NCBI GenBank assembly: GCA_016839665.1
Contig: JAEOTU010000068.1
Location: 1 to 15,060, forward strand
Direction of reading: 5' to 3'
DNA length: 15,060 nt
DNA from: Candidatus Hodarchaeota archaeon
Lineage (GTDB): Archaea; Asgardarchaeota; Heimdallarchaeia; Hodarchaeales; Hodarchaeaceae
Position numbers and translations under genes: made by a program
Notes under the pieces: generated by a model
Database searches by the model: none
The model's input: only the letters and a program-made list of their open reading frames with translations
What the model was told of the DNA's origin: nothing
Shown: in pieces, positions 1-7,128 of the stretch
Position numbering within the stretch: position 1 is the first letter of the stretch
Layout of the letters: each line of letters begins with the position of its first letter

Positions 1-439
1 TTCATTCAAGAAAAAATAAAATAACCAGAAATGAAGGTTCTGAGGCCCAGAAGTATGACCTATGACTAAACCTAGGGAATTTCACAAGATTTTAATTTTA
101 CCTAGTGGATTGATAATGACGTTCTTTTGCTTACTATTGGAGTTTTGCTAATTTTTATCACCGACATGGAATTTTCCATTGATAAATTCTTTAAGCCCCT
201 AGACCATATGATAGGACCTGTTCTTTATCCTTTAGGTCAACTCGCTCTTACACTATCAACCTTATTCTTACCTTTATAACTCCATTACTAGTCCGTTATC
301 AGTTTTCATTTGCAAAGTTTTTACGAACAAAGTCATTATCTTGAAAGATTACCAATTTAGACTAATATAATGCAATGTGAATATTTTTTTCGTTAAAAGT
401 GAGTTACTATATGATAGTTGAAAGGTTTAGTAATACGAC
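1..439. other. Gene-poor stretch at the left edge
   Basis: No convincing gene is visible here. All three forward frames from the window edge close quickly, and no strong SD-start pair was found. The only open stretch of note is a hydrophobic frame ending at 279, listed separately. The right end abuts the 3' end of the minus-strand VOC gene at 440. No tRNA-like, repeat or CRISPR-like structure was seen. Confidence 0.6.
127..279 (+). CDS. Possible small hydrophobic protein or gene remnant
   Basis: A frame open from 106 to the TAA at 277-279 could start at TTG 127 and give about 50 residues. It begins with a membrane-like segment (LTIGVLLIFIT), followed by a mixed amphipathic part and a second hydrophobic stretch (PLGQLALTLSTLFLPL). 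There is no good ribosome site. The overlapping +1 frame just upstream is also hydrophobic (SGLIMTFFCLLLEF), which would fit a frameshifted remnant of a longer membrane protein. It could equally be chance AT-rich sequence, because codons for Phe, Leu and Ile dominate such DNA. No family is recognised. Confidence 0.17.
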   Translation: MLTIGVLLIFITDMEFSIDKFFKPLDHMIGPVLYPLGQLALTLSTLFLPL

Positions 440-841
440 TCATAGTTCCCCATCTTTAAGGGAATATATTTCATGAATATTTCCTTCAGGATCAATAAAA
501 CAGGCAGTCATCCTCTCCCATTCCATCATTTCTGGTTCTGTAATGAATTTTACTCCTTTTGATTTTAATTCTTTGTAGGTTTCTACTACATCTTCCGAGG
601 TCTTACAAGGAAAGGCTAATTCAAACGCCTGTCCTTTAAAAGCTTCTTTGTAACTAGCATGCTTTGTTAACCTACTCATTACACTTCTTTTACATATGGC
701 AAACCTGACATTAGGAGTTTCAAATTCAATATAGGTTTCTGAATCATACTCAACAGGAAATCCCATTATGTTCCCATAAAAATTCTTCATTTCAGCAATA
801 TTATTCGTCCAGATCGTAACAAGTCCTATCTTAGGAATCAT
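440..841 (-). CDS. VOC (glyoxalase/bleomycin-resistance fold) family protein
   Basis: This is a protein of about 133 residues with the paired beta-alpha-beta-beta-beta layout of the vicinal oxygen chelate superfamily, which includes glyoxalase I, dioxygenases and fosfomycin/bleomycin resistance proteins. Visible hallmarks are the N-terminal segment IGLVTIWTNNIAEMKNFYGNIMGF, here given only for its FY-x4-GF helix pattern, and the C-terminal DPEGNIHEIYSL strand, where Glu124 is the usual metal-ligand position. The first canonical ligand position (often His/Gln/Glu in strand 1) appears to be Trp or Thr, so metal binding is uncertain. ATG 841 was preferred over GTG 850 because AAGGTGA (853-847) lies 5 bases upstream of it; GTG 850 would lie inside that ribosome site. 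The substrate cannot be inferred, and it is a stand-alone gene divergent from the membrane regulator. Confidence 0.85.
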   Translation of the reverse strand: MIPKIGLVTIWTNNIAEMKNFYGNIMGFPVEYDSETYIEFETPNVRFAICKRSVMSRLTKHASYKEAFKGQAFELAFPCKTSEDVVETYKELKSKGVKFITEPEMMEWERMTACFIDPEGNIHEIYSLKDGEL

Positions 842-989
842 TAAAATCACCTTTAATGTTATTCTGAGTATTTAATTTTACGGAGTAATTCATTAGAATA
901 GAGGTTTTACTAAATACTTGTCATAAATGATTTCATTAACATTTTTGTGTAAATATTTACGAAAGAGGTATTTTTACAAAACAACCATA

Positions 990-1023
990 GAAACTGAGTT
1001 TCAGCTTCACTGAGCATTATGCT
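990..1023. promoter_or_regulatory. Two adjacent palindromes, candidate operator
   Basis: Positions 990-1002 read GAAACTGAGTTTC (perfect 6+1+6) and 1013-1023 read AGCATTATGCT (perfect 5+1+5). Their centres are 22 bases apart, about two helical turns, so dimers bound to each would sit on the same DNA face. They lie in the divergent region between the VOC gene and the membrane winged-helix gene, 85-118 bases before the latter's ATG. The two palindromes do not share sequence, so one protein binding both is not assured. Confidence 0.4.
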
Positions 1024-1107
1024 TATGTTCATCATTTGATGTATATGAAGTAACTGCACTTGGTCAAGTGGAATCTTAATTCTATAAGAAGGATTTTGAT
1101 AAAAGAA

Positions 1108-2118
1108 ATGAAAAGGAATCATTTTTTACTAATTGGGCTTTCTATTATATTTCTATTTTTAAATACCTATTACATGGATTCTACGGTCTCATCATCGAGT
1201 AATCTCTCAAATGATCTTCAAATTATTTATCCCGACGGGGGAGAAACCCTTTCAGGGGAAGCAATACTACGTTGGTCATTTGATTTAGGAGATACGAACG
1301 AATCAGTTTGGTATAGCGTTCATTATTCCCCCGATAACGGTCAAAATTGGGTTTTATTGTCTCCATTCGTTCTAACTACTAGTTACAAATGGAACACTAC
1401 TCTTTACCAAACCTATGGTACAAGATGTTTGATTAAAGTCATAGCACAGAGTAAAGCATGGTCTCCAAGGGTAGCTATTTCGGGTAGTCCTTTTATCATA
1501 GATAATAGAGAAAAATCTTTTCCTTTTAGCTATCCTGAATTGATCATCCCCCTTGGTTCGGTAATTGTTGTATCTGGTACAGGCGCAGGGTACTATTTCT
1601 ATAAAACCAAACTAAAACAGCATAGCTTTGCAGGTTTATTTCAGTCAAATACGATTGAATTTCTTAAAGGAATTAATCACAGACTTGTAATCGGTTTAGA
1701 TAATATTAAATCAGGATTTATTGATGAATCACCGAGTATTCCTACTCTTCCCAGTCCAGGAATCCCTCCCTCTTCGATGGTGGATTATTTTCCATCGGAC
1801 ATTCAATATGAATTGCGATCTGAAATTAAAGGCAGAACAGTCTTAACTCTGATCGAAATCGCATATCAAGATCCAAGTGATACCAATCCTGGAAAACTAG
1901 CTGAAAGCCTGAATATTCCACTCCCCACTCTATCTAAGGATATAAAGAGATTACAAGAGCTAGATTATGTCGAAACACATGTTTCACCACAGGTTATTCA
2001 GGATGGACGATTTAGAAATTTTAAAATCACACTAAAAGGATATAAATTCCTTTTAATATTAAATACTGCTTTGAAAGTAACAATTAATCGTTTAAAAAGA
2101 GACGAGACATTCTATTAG
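1108..2118 (+). CDS. Membrane-anchored winged-helix protein with extracellular Ig-like domain
   Basis: A protein of about 336 residues in four parts. Residues 6-21 are a hydrophobic signal peptide or anchor. Residues 25-139 are an outside beta domain with the pattern PDGGE-x-L-x-G...LRWSF...VHYSPDNGQNW...YKW...KVIAQS, typical of Ig/Fn3-like modules related to the Ser/Thr-rich GPI-anchored (Kre9-like) fold. Residues 144-164 are a second membrane helix followed by KTKLKQ, placing the C-terminus inside. After a Pro/Ser-rich linker, residues 231-324 form a winged helix (GKLAESLNIPLPTLSKDIKRL is the helix-turn-helix, then a basic wing QDGRFRNFKITLKGY). It probably couples an outside signal to transcription. 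ATG 1108 was chosen because it directly precedes the signal-like KRNH segment; in-frame TTG 1096 and TTG 1060 are alternatives and no start has an ideal ribosome site. The ligand and target genes are unknown. Confidence 0.78.
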   Translation: MKRNHFLLIGLSIIFLFLNTYYMDSTVSSSSNLSNDLQIIYPDGGETLSGEAILRWSFDLGDTNESVWYSVHYSPDNGQNWVLLSPFVLTTSYKWNTTLYQTYGTRCLIKVIAQSKAWSPRVAISGSPFIIDNREKSFPFSYPELIIPLGSVIVVSGTGAGYYFYKTKLKQHSFAGLFQSNTIEFLKGINHRLVIGLDNIKSGFIDESPSIPTLPSPGIPPSSMVDYFPSDIQYELRSEIKGRTVLTLIEIAYQDPSDTNPGKLAESLNIPLPTLSKDIKRLQELDYVETHVSPQVIQDGRFRNFKITLKGYKFLLILNTALKVTINRLKRDETFY

Positions 2119-2133
2119 TTTCTTAGAATGGTA

Positions 2134-2201
2134 AATGGAAATAGTCCTATTCAAATTGATCTTGACAGAGCCTAAGTTGTTCTAAATGACTACTTTCCAT
2201 T
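2134..2201 (+). repeat. Long-loop inverted repeat
   Basis: AATGGAAA-TAGT (2134-2145) can pair with ACTA-c-TTTCCATT (2189-2201), giving 12 base pairs with one bulge around a loop of about 43 bases. It lies just after the membrane winged-helix gene and 140 bases before the beta-propeller start. It could be a 3'-UTR structure or chance. Confidence 0.25.
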
Positions 2202-2328
2202 GAGAAACTACAATTCCTCCTTTTGAGTTCAAACCTTTGTAGAGGGAATGGGTGAATACAAAGTTTTTACCAAATTTAATGGTAAATAATAGCTCAAAGG
2301 TCATTTAAATTATTCAAAAATTCTTATA

Positions 2329-2342
2329 GAGGTATTTAATTG
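2329..2342 (+). promoter_or_regulatory. Ribosome binding site fixing a TTG start
   Basis: GAGGT (2329-2333) lies 6 bases upstream of TTG 2340. This supports the TTG start of the beta-propeller gene, whose next residues (KIHKKNRIKN) form the basic n-region of a signal peptide. Confidence 0.7.
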
Positions 2343-3962
2343 AAGATTCATAAAAAAAATAGAATTAAAAATCTGATAATTAGTTTTCTACTAATCGTTG
2401 GTGTTATCACTTGCCTGATGACGACAACTCTATCTCTAGGACAGGATAATCCACCAGAAGTAGATATTAATGAATTCATTTATAGTACATACTTGGGTGG
2501 TTCAGATAAGGATCTGATAAGGGATGGGGTTATTGATTCTGACGGAAATATCATTGTGACGGGCCAGACCTTATCATCTGATTTTCCTACGGTAAATCCT
2601 GTTCAGAATAACTATTCTGGGGGAAGTTACGATCAACACCTAATCTGCGGAGATGGAATTGTCAGTAAATTTGATCCTCAAGGTCAGATTCTTTGGTCTA
2701 CTTACCTTGGAGGGACTAATCAAGATTCTGGTCAAAGTGTACGAGTTGACGCTTCTAATAATATCTTTATCGTAGGTTTAACTAATTCTAGCGATTTTCC
2801 AGTGACAAATGACGCTGCAGAACCAGATTTTCTTGGTGGAACCCATGATATGTTTATAGCGAAGTTTTCTCCTGTGGGAGAACTTCTGTATTCGAGTTAC
2901 TTTGGTACAGCTGGTGATGAAAATAATGAAGAGTTTGACATGGATTCTTCCGGAAATTTAGTCATCGTAGGTTCAACTACCTCGTCAAATTTACCAGTTA
3001 CAACTGATGCTTACCAATCAATTCTACGAGGGGTCGCTGATGGATTCATTATCCGTTTAGCCAACGATTGTACTACTGTTCAATATTGTACCTATTTTGG
3101 TGGAAACGGCTGGGATATGGTTGGCTCAATTGATATCAACGATGATGATGAAATATTTGTGACAGGGGTTACATCATCAAGTTCTAGATTTCCATTAACA
3201 GATAATGCCTTCCAGACTGATTTAGATGGTATATACAGGGATTTTTTCTTTGCGAAGTTTGATTCATCCGATAATCTAGTCTATTCAACCTTTTTTGGTG
3301 GCTCCCACATGGATGATTCTTTTGGAAATAGTTTAGATTCTCAGGGAAATATGTTCATCTCTGGTAGAACATGGTCAGATGATTTTCCTGTGAAAAAAGC
3401 TTTTCAGAAATTAAAATCTCAACCTGAGGATGATCCAGATGGGTATATTGCAAAATTCAATGCAGATGGTACACAATCCTGGACTAGTTATTTTGGGGGA
3501 TCCGGTTGGGATACTATCCATTTTGTGAAAGCTGATTCAAATAACAATATCATAGCGACTGGTATTGGAGGATCTGATGGATTTCCCATCCTGCATCCGT
3601 TTCAAGAACATGCAGGAGCTTCTGATGTTGTGGTCATGCTCCTTCGTTCGGATGGAGAACCCATTTTCAATACATATCTTGGTGGTAGTAATGTTGAGTG
3701 TCCTTTCAGTCTCTCGTTGTATGGTAATCATTCCTTGATCGTTGGACAAACTGATTCTTCTGATTTTTTGGTTTCAGATGATCCATTCCAGCCCAACCTA
3801 AGTAACGATACCGATGGGTTCATTTTTCGTTTCGATTATGTCAATTATCTCGCTGCCAAAGGAATTAATACAAAAATTACCTCATTTTCAGGTTTTAACC
3901 TACTTCTTGGGTGTATTGGGGTAGGGACTGCTTTATTCTTGAAGAGAAAGCAGAAAAAATGA
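2340..3962 (+). CDS. Secreted, membrane-anchored SBBP beta-propeller protein
   Basis: A 540-residue surface protein. It has a signal peptide (basic residues 3-10, hydrophobic 11-33), then a beta-propeller built from SBBP-type repeats, then a C-terminal membrane helix (about 518-534) ending in KRKQKK. The blade hallmark, aromatic-S/T-T-Y-x-GG, occurs seven times at residues 48, 119, 184, 249, 315, 381 and 443 (YSTYLGG, WSTYLGG, YSSYFGT, YCTYFGG, YSTFFGG, WTSYFGG, FNTYLGG). Each is followed by D-S/N-x-GN-I/L-x-V-x-G and S-S-DFP motifs, so this is probably one complete seven-bladed propeller. The tail SFSGF-hydrophobic-KRK resembles archaeal CTERM anchor/sorting tails, so cleavage by an archaeosortase-like enzyme is possible but unproven. 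SBBP proteins are usually extracellular binding or adhesion modules; the ligand is unknown. The TTG start is set by GAGGT at 2329. Confidence 0.88.
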   Translation: MKIHKKNRIKNLIISFLLIVGVITCLMTTTLSLGQDNPPEVDINEFIYSTYLGGSDKDLIRDGVIDSDGNIIVTGQTLSSDFPTVNPVQNNYSGGSYDQHLICGDGIVSKFDPQGQILWSTYLGGTNQDSGQSVRVDASNNIFIVGLTNSSDFPVTNDAAEPDFLGGTHDMFIAKFSPVGELLYSSYFGTAGDENNEEFDMDSSGNLVIVGSTTSSNLPVTTDAYQSILRGVADGFIIRLANDCTTVQYCTYFGGNGWDMVGSIDINDDDEIFVTGVTSSSSRFPLTDNAFQTDLDGIYRDFFFAKFDSSDNLVYSTFFGGSHMDDSFGNSLDSQGNMFISGRTWSDDFPVKKAFQKLKSQPEDDPDGYIAKFNADGTQSWTSYFGGSGWDTIHFVKADSNNNIIATGIGGSDGFPILHPFQEHAGASDVVVMLLRSDGEPIFNTYLGGSNVECPFSLSLYGNHSLIVGQTDSSDFLVSDDPFQPNLSNDTDGFIFRFDYVNYLAAKGINTKITSFSGFNLLLGCIGVGTALFLKRKQKK

Positions 3963-3999
3963 AAGGGAATTCAGTTCCTTTTCTATTCCCCCCCTTTTT
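3961..3999 (+). terminator. Hairpin plus C/T tract after the beta-propeller gene
   Basis: Immediately after the stop, GAAAGGGAA (3961-3969) pairs with TTCCTTTTC (3975-3983) as a 9-bp stem with one G-T pair and a 5-base loop. It is followed by a C run and TTTTT (3995-3999). It resembles an intrinsic terminator; archaeal termination needs mainly the T tract. Confidence 0.55.
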
Positions 4000-4102
4000 A
4001 TGAATAGATGAAATTCAGAAAGAAAGGTTTTCTAAGCTAAAATTTTTTTAATTACAAGTATTTGACCCCGTTTGCTGCTGGACATCGAAATGTTCGTGTG
4101 AA

Positions 4103-4175
4103 GTATTTTATATTTTTATAGATCTAATAAGCAATATTCTACCTTAATTGAACAAATATTGGGGTAATCAAGCTG
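4103..4175 (+). promoter_or_regulatory. Promoter and ribosome site for the CTG-started GTPase
   Basis: A TATA-like stretch (TATTTTATATTTTTATAG, around 4103-4120) precedes the gene. GGGGT at 4161-4165 lies 7 bases before CTG 4173. The in-frame TGA at 4149-4151 limits any N-terminal extension to 7 codons, none of which is ATG, GTG or TTG. Confidence 0.5.
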
Positions 4176-5126
4176 AGCAATGCAATTCAAGTCCTCCTAT
4201 TTGGTTTAGAGAGCAGTGGTAAGTCTACAATAATAAGATCATTTCAAGAAGGACAGTTTTCCACAGGCATCCCATTTACAACTCAAAAATACTATGAGAT
4301 TAGACTGACTGCAGATTTAAATTTTGATATATTGGAAGTTGGGGGAAGAAGAGACGTAAGAAGACTCGCAGTAGAAAATATTGATCAGGTGGACGCAATT
4401 ATACTTGTCATTGATGGGAGTAATGAACCAAGCTTTAAGGATGTCAAGATTGAGTTTGAAAAGATTCTTCAACATCCTCTCTCTCGCGGTAAACCCTTAG
4501 CTATCCTTTTTCACAAAAAGGATATTGCTCAGGTTCATCCTGCAGTTATTATCGAAAAATTCAATCTAATTGATAGGATTGATAGACCACATAAGGTTTT
4601 CTCGACAACAGCTAAAAGCCCGCAAGATTTTGGTCAAGTCCTCTCTTGGATCCACAAATGTTTGACTGATAAGGACTTTTTTTTAGAAGATCGGGCTACA
4701 AGATTCTATAAAATTTATATTCTTGATATACTTAATGATCAGAACAAAGGACTCCCGCTTCTAGCAATTTTAAGCCAGTTAGAGGTAATTTCTAAGTCTG
4801 GTCAAGTAGAATTCGACAGGGATAAGATTATGGTCATTCTAAAGAAATTATTGTCTAGTGGTGATATTGAGTATATTGAACAATCTGGAATATGGAGGAT
4901 TACTGTGCAAGGGCAGAAGAGAATTGAAAGCTCAGAATTAGTTAAAGGAGATAAATACGAGGATTTGAAAGAGTTTTTAGATAAATCACGTGCATTAGGT
5001 TCTTCAGAGGATCTAAAAATTAGTTTGGATAAAGATAAAAAAGACATACTTGATGAATTTGAAATAGATGAGTTAGCAGAACTATATAAGAAGTCTACTT
5101 CAAAGAAACGGAAAGATGGAGCATGA
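4173..5126 (+). CDS. Arf-like small GTPase fused to a C-terminal winged helix
   Basis: A 317-residue protein if read from CTG 4173. Residues 5-19 are the first strand and P-loop (IQVLLFGLESSGKST, Walker A Gly11 to Thr19). Residues 33-37 (IPFTT) give the switch I Thr. Residues 53-60 (ILEVGGRR) are the Arf-style G3, with Glu for the usual Asp and Arg for the catalytic Gln. Residues 114-117 (HKKD) replace N-K-x-D, and 144-148 (STTAK) match the SAK loop. The HPLSRGKPLAILFHKKD layout follows Arf/Arl proteins closely. Residues 178-253 look like a winged helix, followed by a charged tail of about 60 residues. There is no Gly2 or N-terminal amphipathic helix, so Arf-type myristoylation is not expected. 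Starting at the first TTG (4332) would delete the P-loop and switch I, so that start is wrong. Reduced hydrolysis or altered base specificity is an inference. The partner and target of the winged helix are unknown. Confidence 0.82.
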   Translation: MSNAIQVLLFGLESSGKSTIIRSFQEGQFSTGIPFTTQKYYEIRLTADLNFDILEVGGRRDVRRLAVENIDQVDAIILVIDGSNEPSFKDVKIEFEKILQHPLSRGKPLAILFHKKDIAQVHPAVIIEKFNLIDRIDRPHKVFSTTAKSPQDFGQVLSWIHKCLTDKDFFLEDRATRFYKIYILDILNDQNKGLPLLAILSQLEVISKSGQVEFDRDKIMVILKKLLSSGDIEYIEQSGIWRITVQGQKRIESSELVKGDKYEDLKEFLDKSRALGSSEDLKISLDKDKKDILDEFEIDELAELYKKSTSKKRKDGA

Positions 5127-5133
5127 CTAGGAT

Positions 5134-5895
5134 TTAGTTACCATGAAATTCCTTTTTTAACGAATCAATTGCTTCGATCGCGCATTCAATTGATTTTTTT
5201 ACGCCTTCTTGGAATTGAGAAAGATTCTCTTCAACATTTCCCGAATATATGTTGATTTTTTCTTCTAAATTCCCATCTGATGTCAGTATTGTTCCAGTAA
5301 AAACACCTTTAATCGATCCAAAGATAAAAAGTGTTGATGATTCCATTTCTACACATACTGCACCACATTTTGCCCATTTTTGATACTGATTAGGATCAGG
5401 TGAATAATAAATGTCAGATGACCATACAATACCCATATTAAATGGAATTTTCAGCTCTTTAGCAGAATCACAAAGTGCTCGATGAATCACAGGGCTAGCT
5501 GCCGCTGGAAATTCAATTGGAGCTAGTTGTGGAGAGGTACCCTCATTTCTCACTGCTGCTTGAGGTATGAATATTGCGCCAATCCCCATCTCTTTACCTG
5601 CTTGAAGAGCTCCACATGAACCAATTCGGATAAAAATTCTCCCACCTGCACGATAAGCTTCTTCTAAAACTATCGCTGTGCTAGGACATCCCATACCTGT
5701 TGTTAATACGGTAACAGGTACCTTGTTTTTAGAAGTAACCCCCTTGTAAGAAACAAGACCACGGTGTTCTGCGGCTAATTGAGACTCCTCTAAATAACTT
5801 GCTATAATTGAAACTCGATCTGGGTTCCCACTTATCAAGCAGAATTTATCTACAGATTCTAGCTTAATGTGAGGTTGTGGATTTGTTTGACTCAT
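5134..5895 (-). CDS. Nucleoside phosphorylase (PNP/UDP family)
   Basis: A protein of about 253 residues of the PNP_UDP_1 family, which cleaves nucleosides with phosphate to a base and (deoxy)ribose-1-phosphate in nucleoside salvage. Visible landmarks are GNPDR (23-27) and TGMGCPS (66-72) for phosphate, RIGSCG (90-95) for phosphate and ribose, and VEMESS (182-187) for ribose. The region PIEFPAAA/SSD resembles uridine phosphorylase, but LTSDG places Asp207 where purine enzymes of the DeoD type carry their catalytic Asp. I leave the base specificity open, with purine or methylthioadenosine slightly favoured. ATG 5895 was chosen over ATG 5910 because GGAG (5908-5905) lies 9 bases before it. The gene follows the thiolase on the same strand after 54 bases and may share its transcript; it ends 7 bases from the convergent GTPase. 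Confidence 0.88.
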   Translation of the reverse strand: MSQTNPQPHIKLESVDKFCLISGNPDRVSIIASYLEESQLAAEHRGLVSYKGVTSKNKVPVTVLTTGMGCPSTAIVLEEAYRAGGRIFIRIGSCGALQAGKEMGIGAIFIPQAAVRNEGTSPQLAPIEFPAAASPVIHRALCDSAKELKIPFNMGIVWSSDIYYSPDPNQYQKWAKCGAVCVEMESSTLFIFGSIKGVFTGTILTSDGNLEEKINIYSGNVEENLSQFQEGVKKSIECAIEAIDSLKKEFHGN

Positions 5896-5949
5896 AGTAA
5901 AAATCTCCATTTACAATTACTAAGTGCTCATAATTGATCAAGTTAATGC

Positions 5950-7128
5950 TTATCTTTCTATCATCATTGTTAATGCTTCACCACCCCCAAGGCATATTGT
6001 CGCCAGACCACGATGACCACTACGTTTTTCGAGTTCATGATAAAGGGTCACAATAATCCTTGAACCAGAGCACCCTAACGGATGTCCTAAAGCTACTGCT
6101 CCACCATTGACATTGAATTTATCATTTGGAATATTTAAGCTATTTCGTACTGCACAGCTAGCGGAAGCAAAAGCCTCATTATGTTCAATGAGATCAAAAT
6201 CGCTGATGGCGTCACCAGTTCTTTTGAGTAATTCTTCAACACCTGTTACAGGAGCTTCCATTACCCATTCTGGCTTTGTAGCATTAGTACCATAAGGTCC
6301 TATCTTTGCTAGAATTGGAATCCCCTTCTCTTTTGCTACATCTTCTGACATAACTACCACTGCACTGGCTCCATCAGAGATTTGTGACGCATTACCAGCT
6401 GTAACCTTTCCATCTTTCTTAAACACTGGAGGTAATCGTGCTAACCTTTCCAGAGTAGTATCTGGACGTATTCCTTCATCTTTCGTTATAGTAACGGTGT
6501 TTTTTTTGCGGATAGGAATTTCCACAGGTACAATTTCCGCTTTAAACTTCCCTTTCTCTGTTGCTTGATGAGCACGTTGATGTGATTGAAGGGCGTATTC
6601 ATCCATTTCTTCCCGACTGATATTAAAACGTTCAGAAACTATGTCTCCAGTGTTCCCCATTGCCATGTCTTTGTAAATATCATAGAGGCCGTCATGATAC
6701 ATTGCGTCAATTAACTGATTATTTCCATATCGGTAACCTTGTCGTCCTTTCATAAGCAGGTAAGGAGCCATTGACATGTTTTCTGTCCCTCCAGCAACTA
6801 CAATATCCATATCTCCAGTCTTTATCAATTGAGCAGCCCAAATTATAGCTGCCATACCAGATCCACAAACTTTGTTTATAGTTATTGCTCCTACTGAGAC
6901 TGGTAATTCCGCATAGATTGTTGCTTGTCGAGCGGTGTTTTGGGCACATCCTGCTGAAATAACTTGTCCCATTATGACATGATCAACCTCCGACGGTTCT
7001 AGTTGGGATTTTTTAACAGCTTCTTTGATTACTACAGCCCCTAGTTTGGCTGCAGTAAAATTGGAGAAAGCTCCTAACATTCGACCCATTGGTGTTCTTG
7101 TTAAACTTACTAATACTGGAGTATTCAA
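5950..7128 (-). CDS. Acetyl-CoA C-acetyltransferase (thiolase)
   Basis: A full-length 392-residue thiolase that interconverts two acetyl-CoA and acetoacetyl-CoA, or cleaves longer 3-ketoacyl-CoA. All catalytic parts are present: nucleophile Cys88 in NKVCGSG, the NEAF motif (317-320), His349 in GHPLG, and Cys379 in CLGGG. Length and motifs match the bacterial/mitochondrial AtoB/PhaA type rather than the shorter archaeal thiolases that pair with a DUF35 partner and HMG-CoA synthase; neither partner is adjacent. It may serve beta-oxidation with the acyl-CoA dehydrogenase at 8698, or acetoacetyl-CoA synthesis for mevalonate. The start is TTG 7128, supported by GAGG (7140-7137) 8 bases upstream. 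No competing ATG is close. Confidence 0.93.
   Translation of the reverse strand: MNTPVLVSLTRTPMGRMLGAFSNFTAAKLGAVVIKEAVKKSQLEPSEVDHVIMGQVISAGCAQNTARQATIYAELPVSVGAITINKVCGSGMAAIIWAAQLIKTGDMDIVVAGGTENMSMAPYLLMKGRQGYRYGNNQLIDAMYHDGLYDIYKDMAMGNTGDIVSERFNISREEMDEYALQSHQRAHQATEKGKFKAEIVPVEIPIRKKNTVTITKDEGIRPDTTLERLARLPPVFKKDGKVTAGNASQISDGASAVVVMSEDVAKEKGIPILAKIGPYGTNATKPEWVMEAPVTGVEELLKRTGDAISDFDLIEHNEAFASASCAVRNSLNIPNDKFNVNGGAVALGHPLGCSGSRIIVTLYHELEKRSGHRGLATICLGGGEALTMMIER

Noticed and set aside
910..1122. Minus-strand open frame of 70 codons
   Set aside because: It overlaps the well-supported start of the membrane regulator and the palindromes, has no ribosome site and shows no domain-like sequence.
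3537..3749. Minus-strand frame inside the beta-propeller gene
   Set aside because: It is antisense to a clear repeat protein and has no motif of its own.
3961..3999. Riboswitch or structured RNA after the beta-propeller gene
   Set aside because: A simple 9-bp hairpin with a T tract directly after a stop codon is explained better as a terminator.
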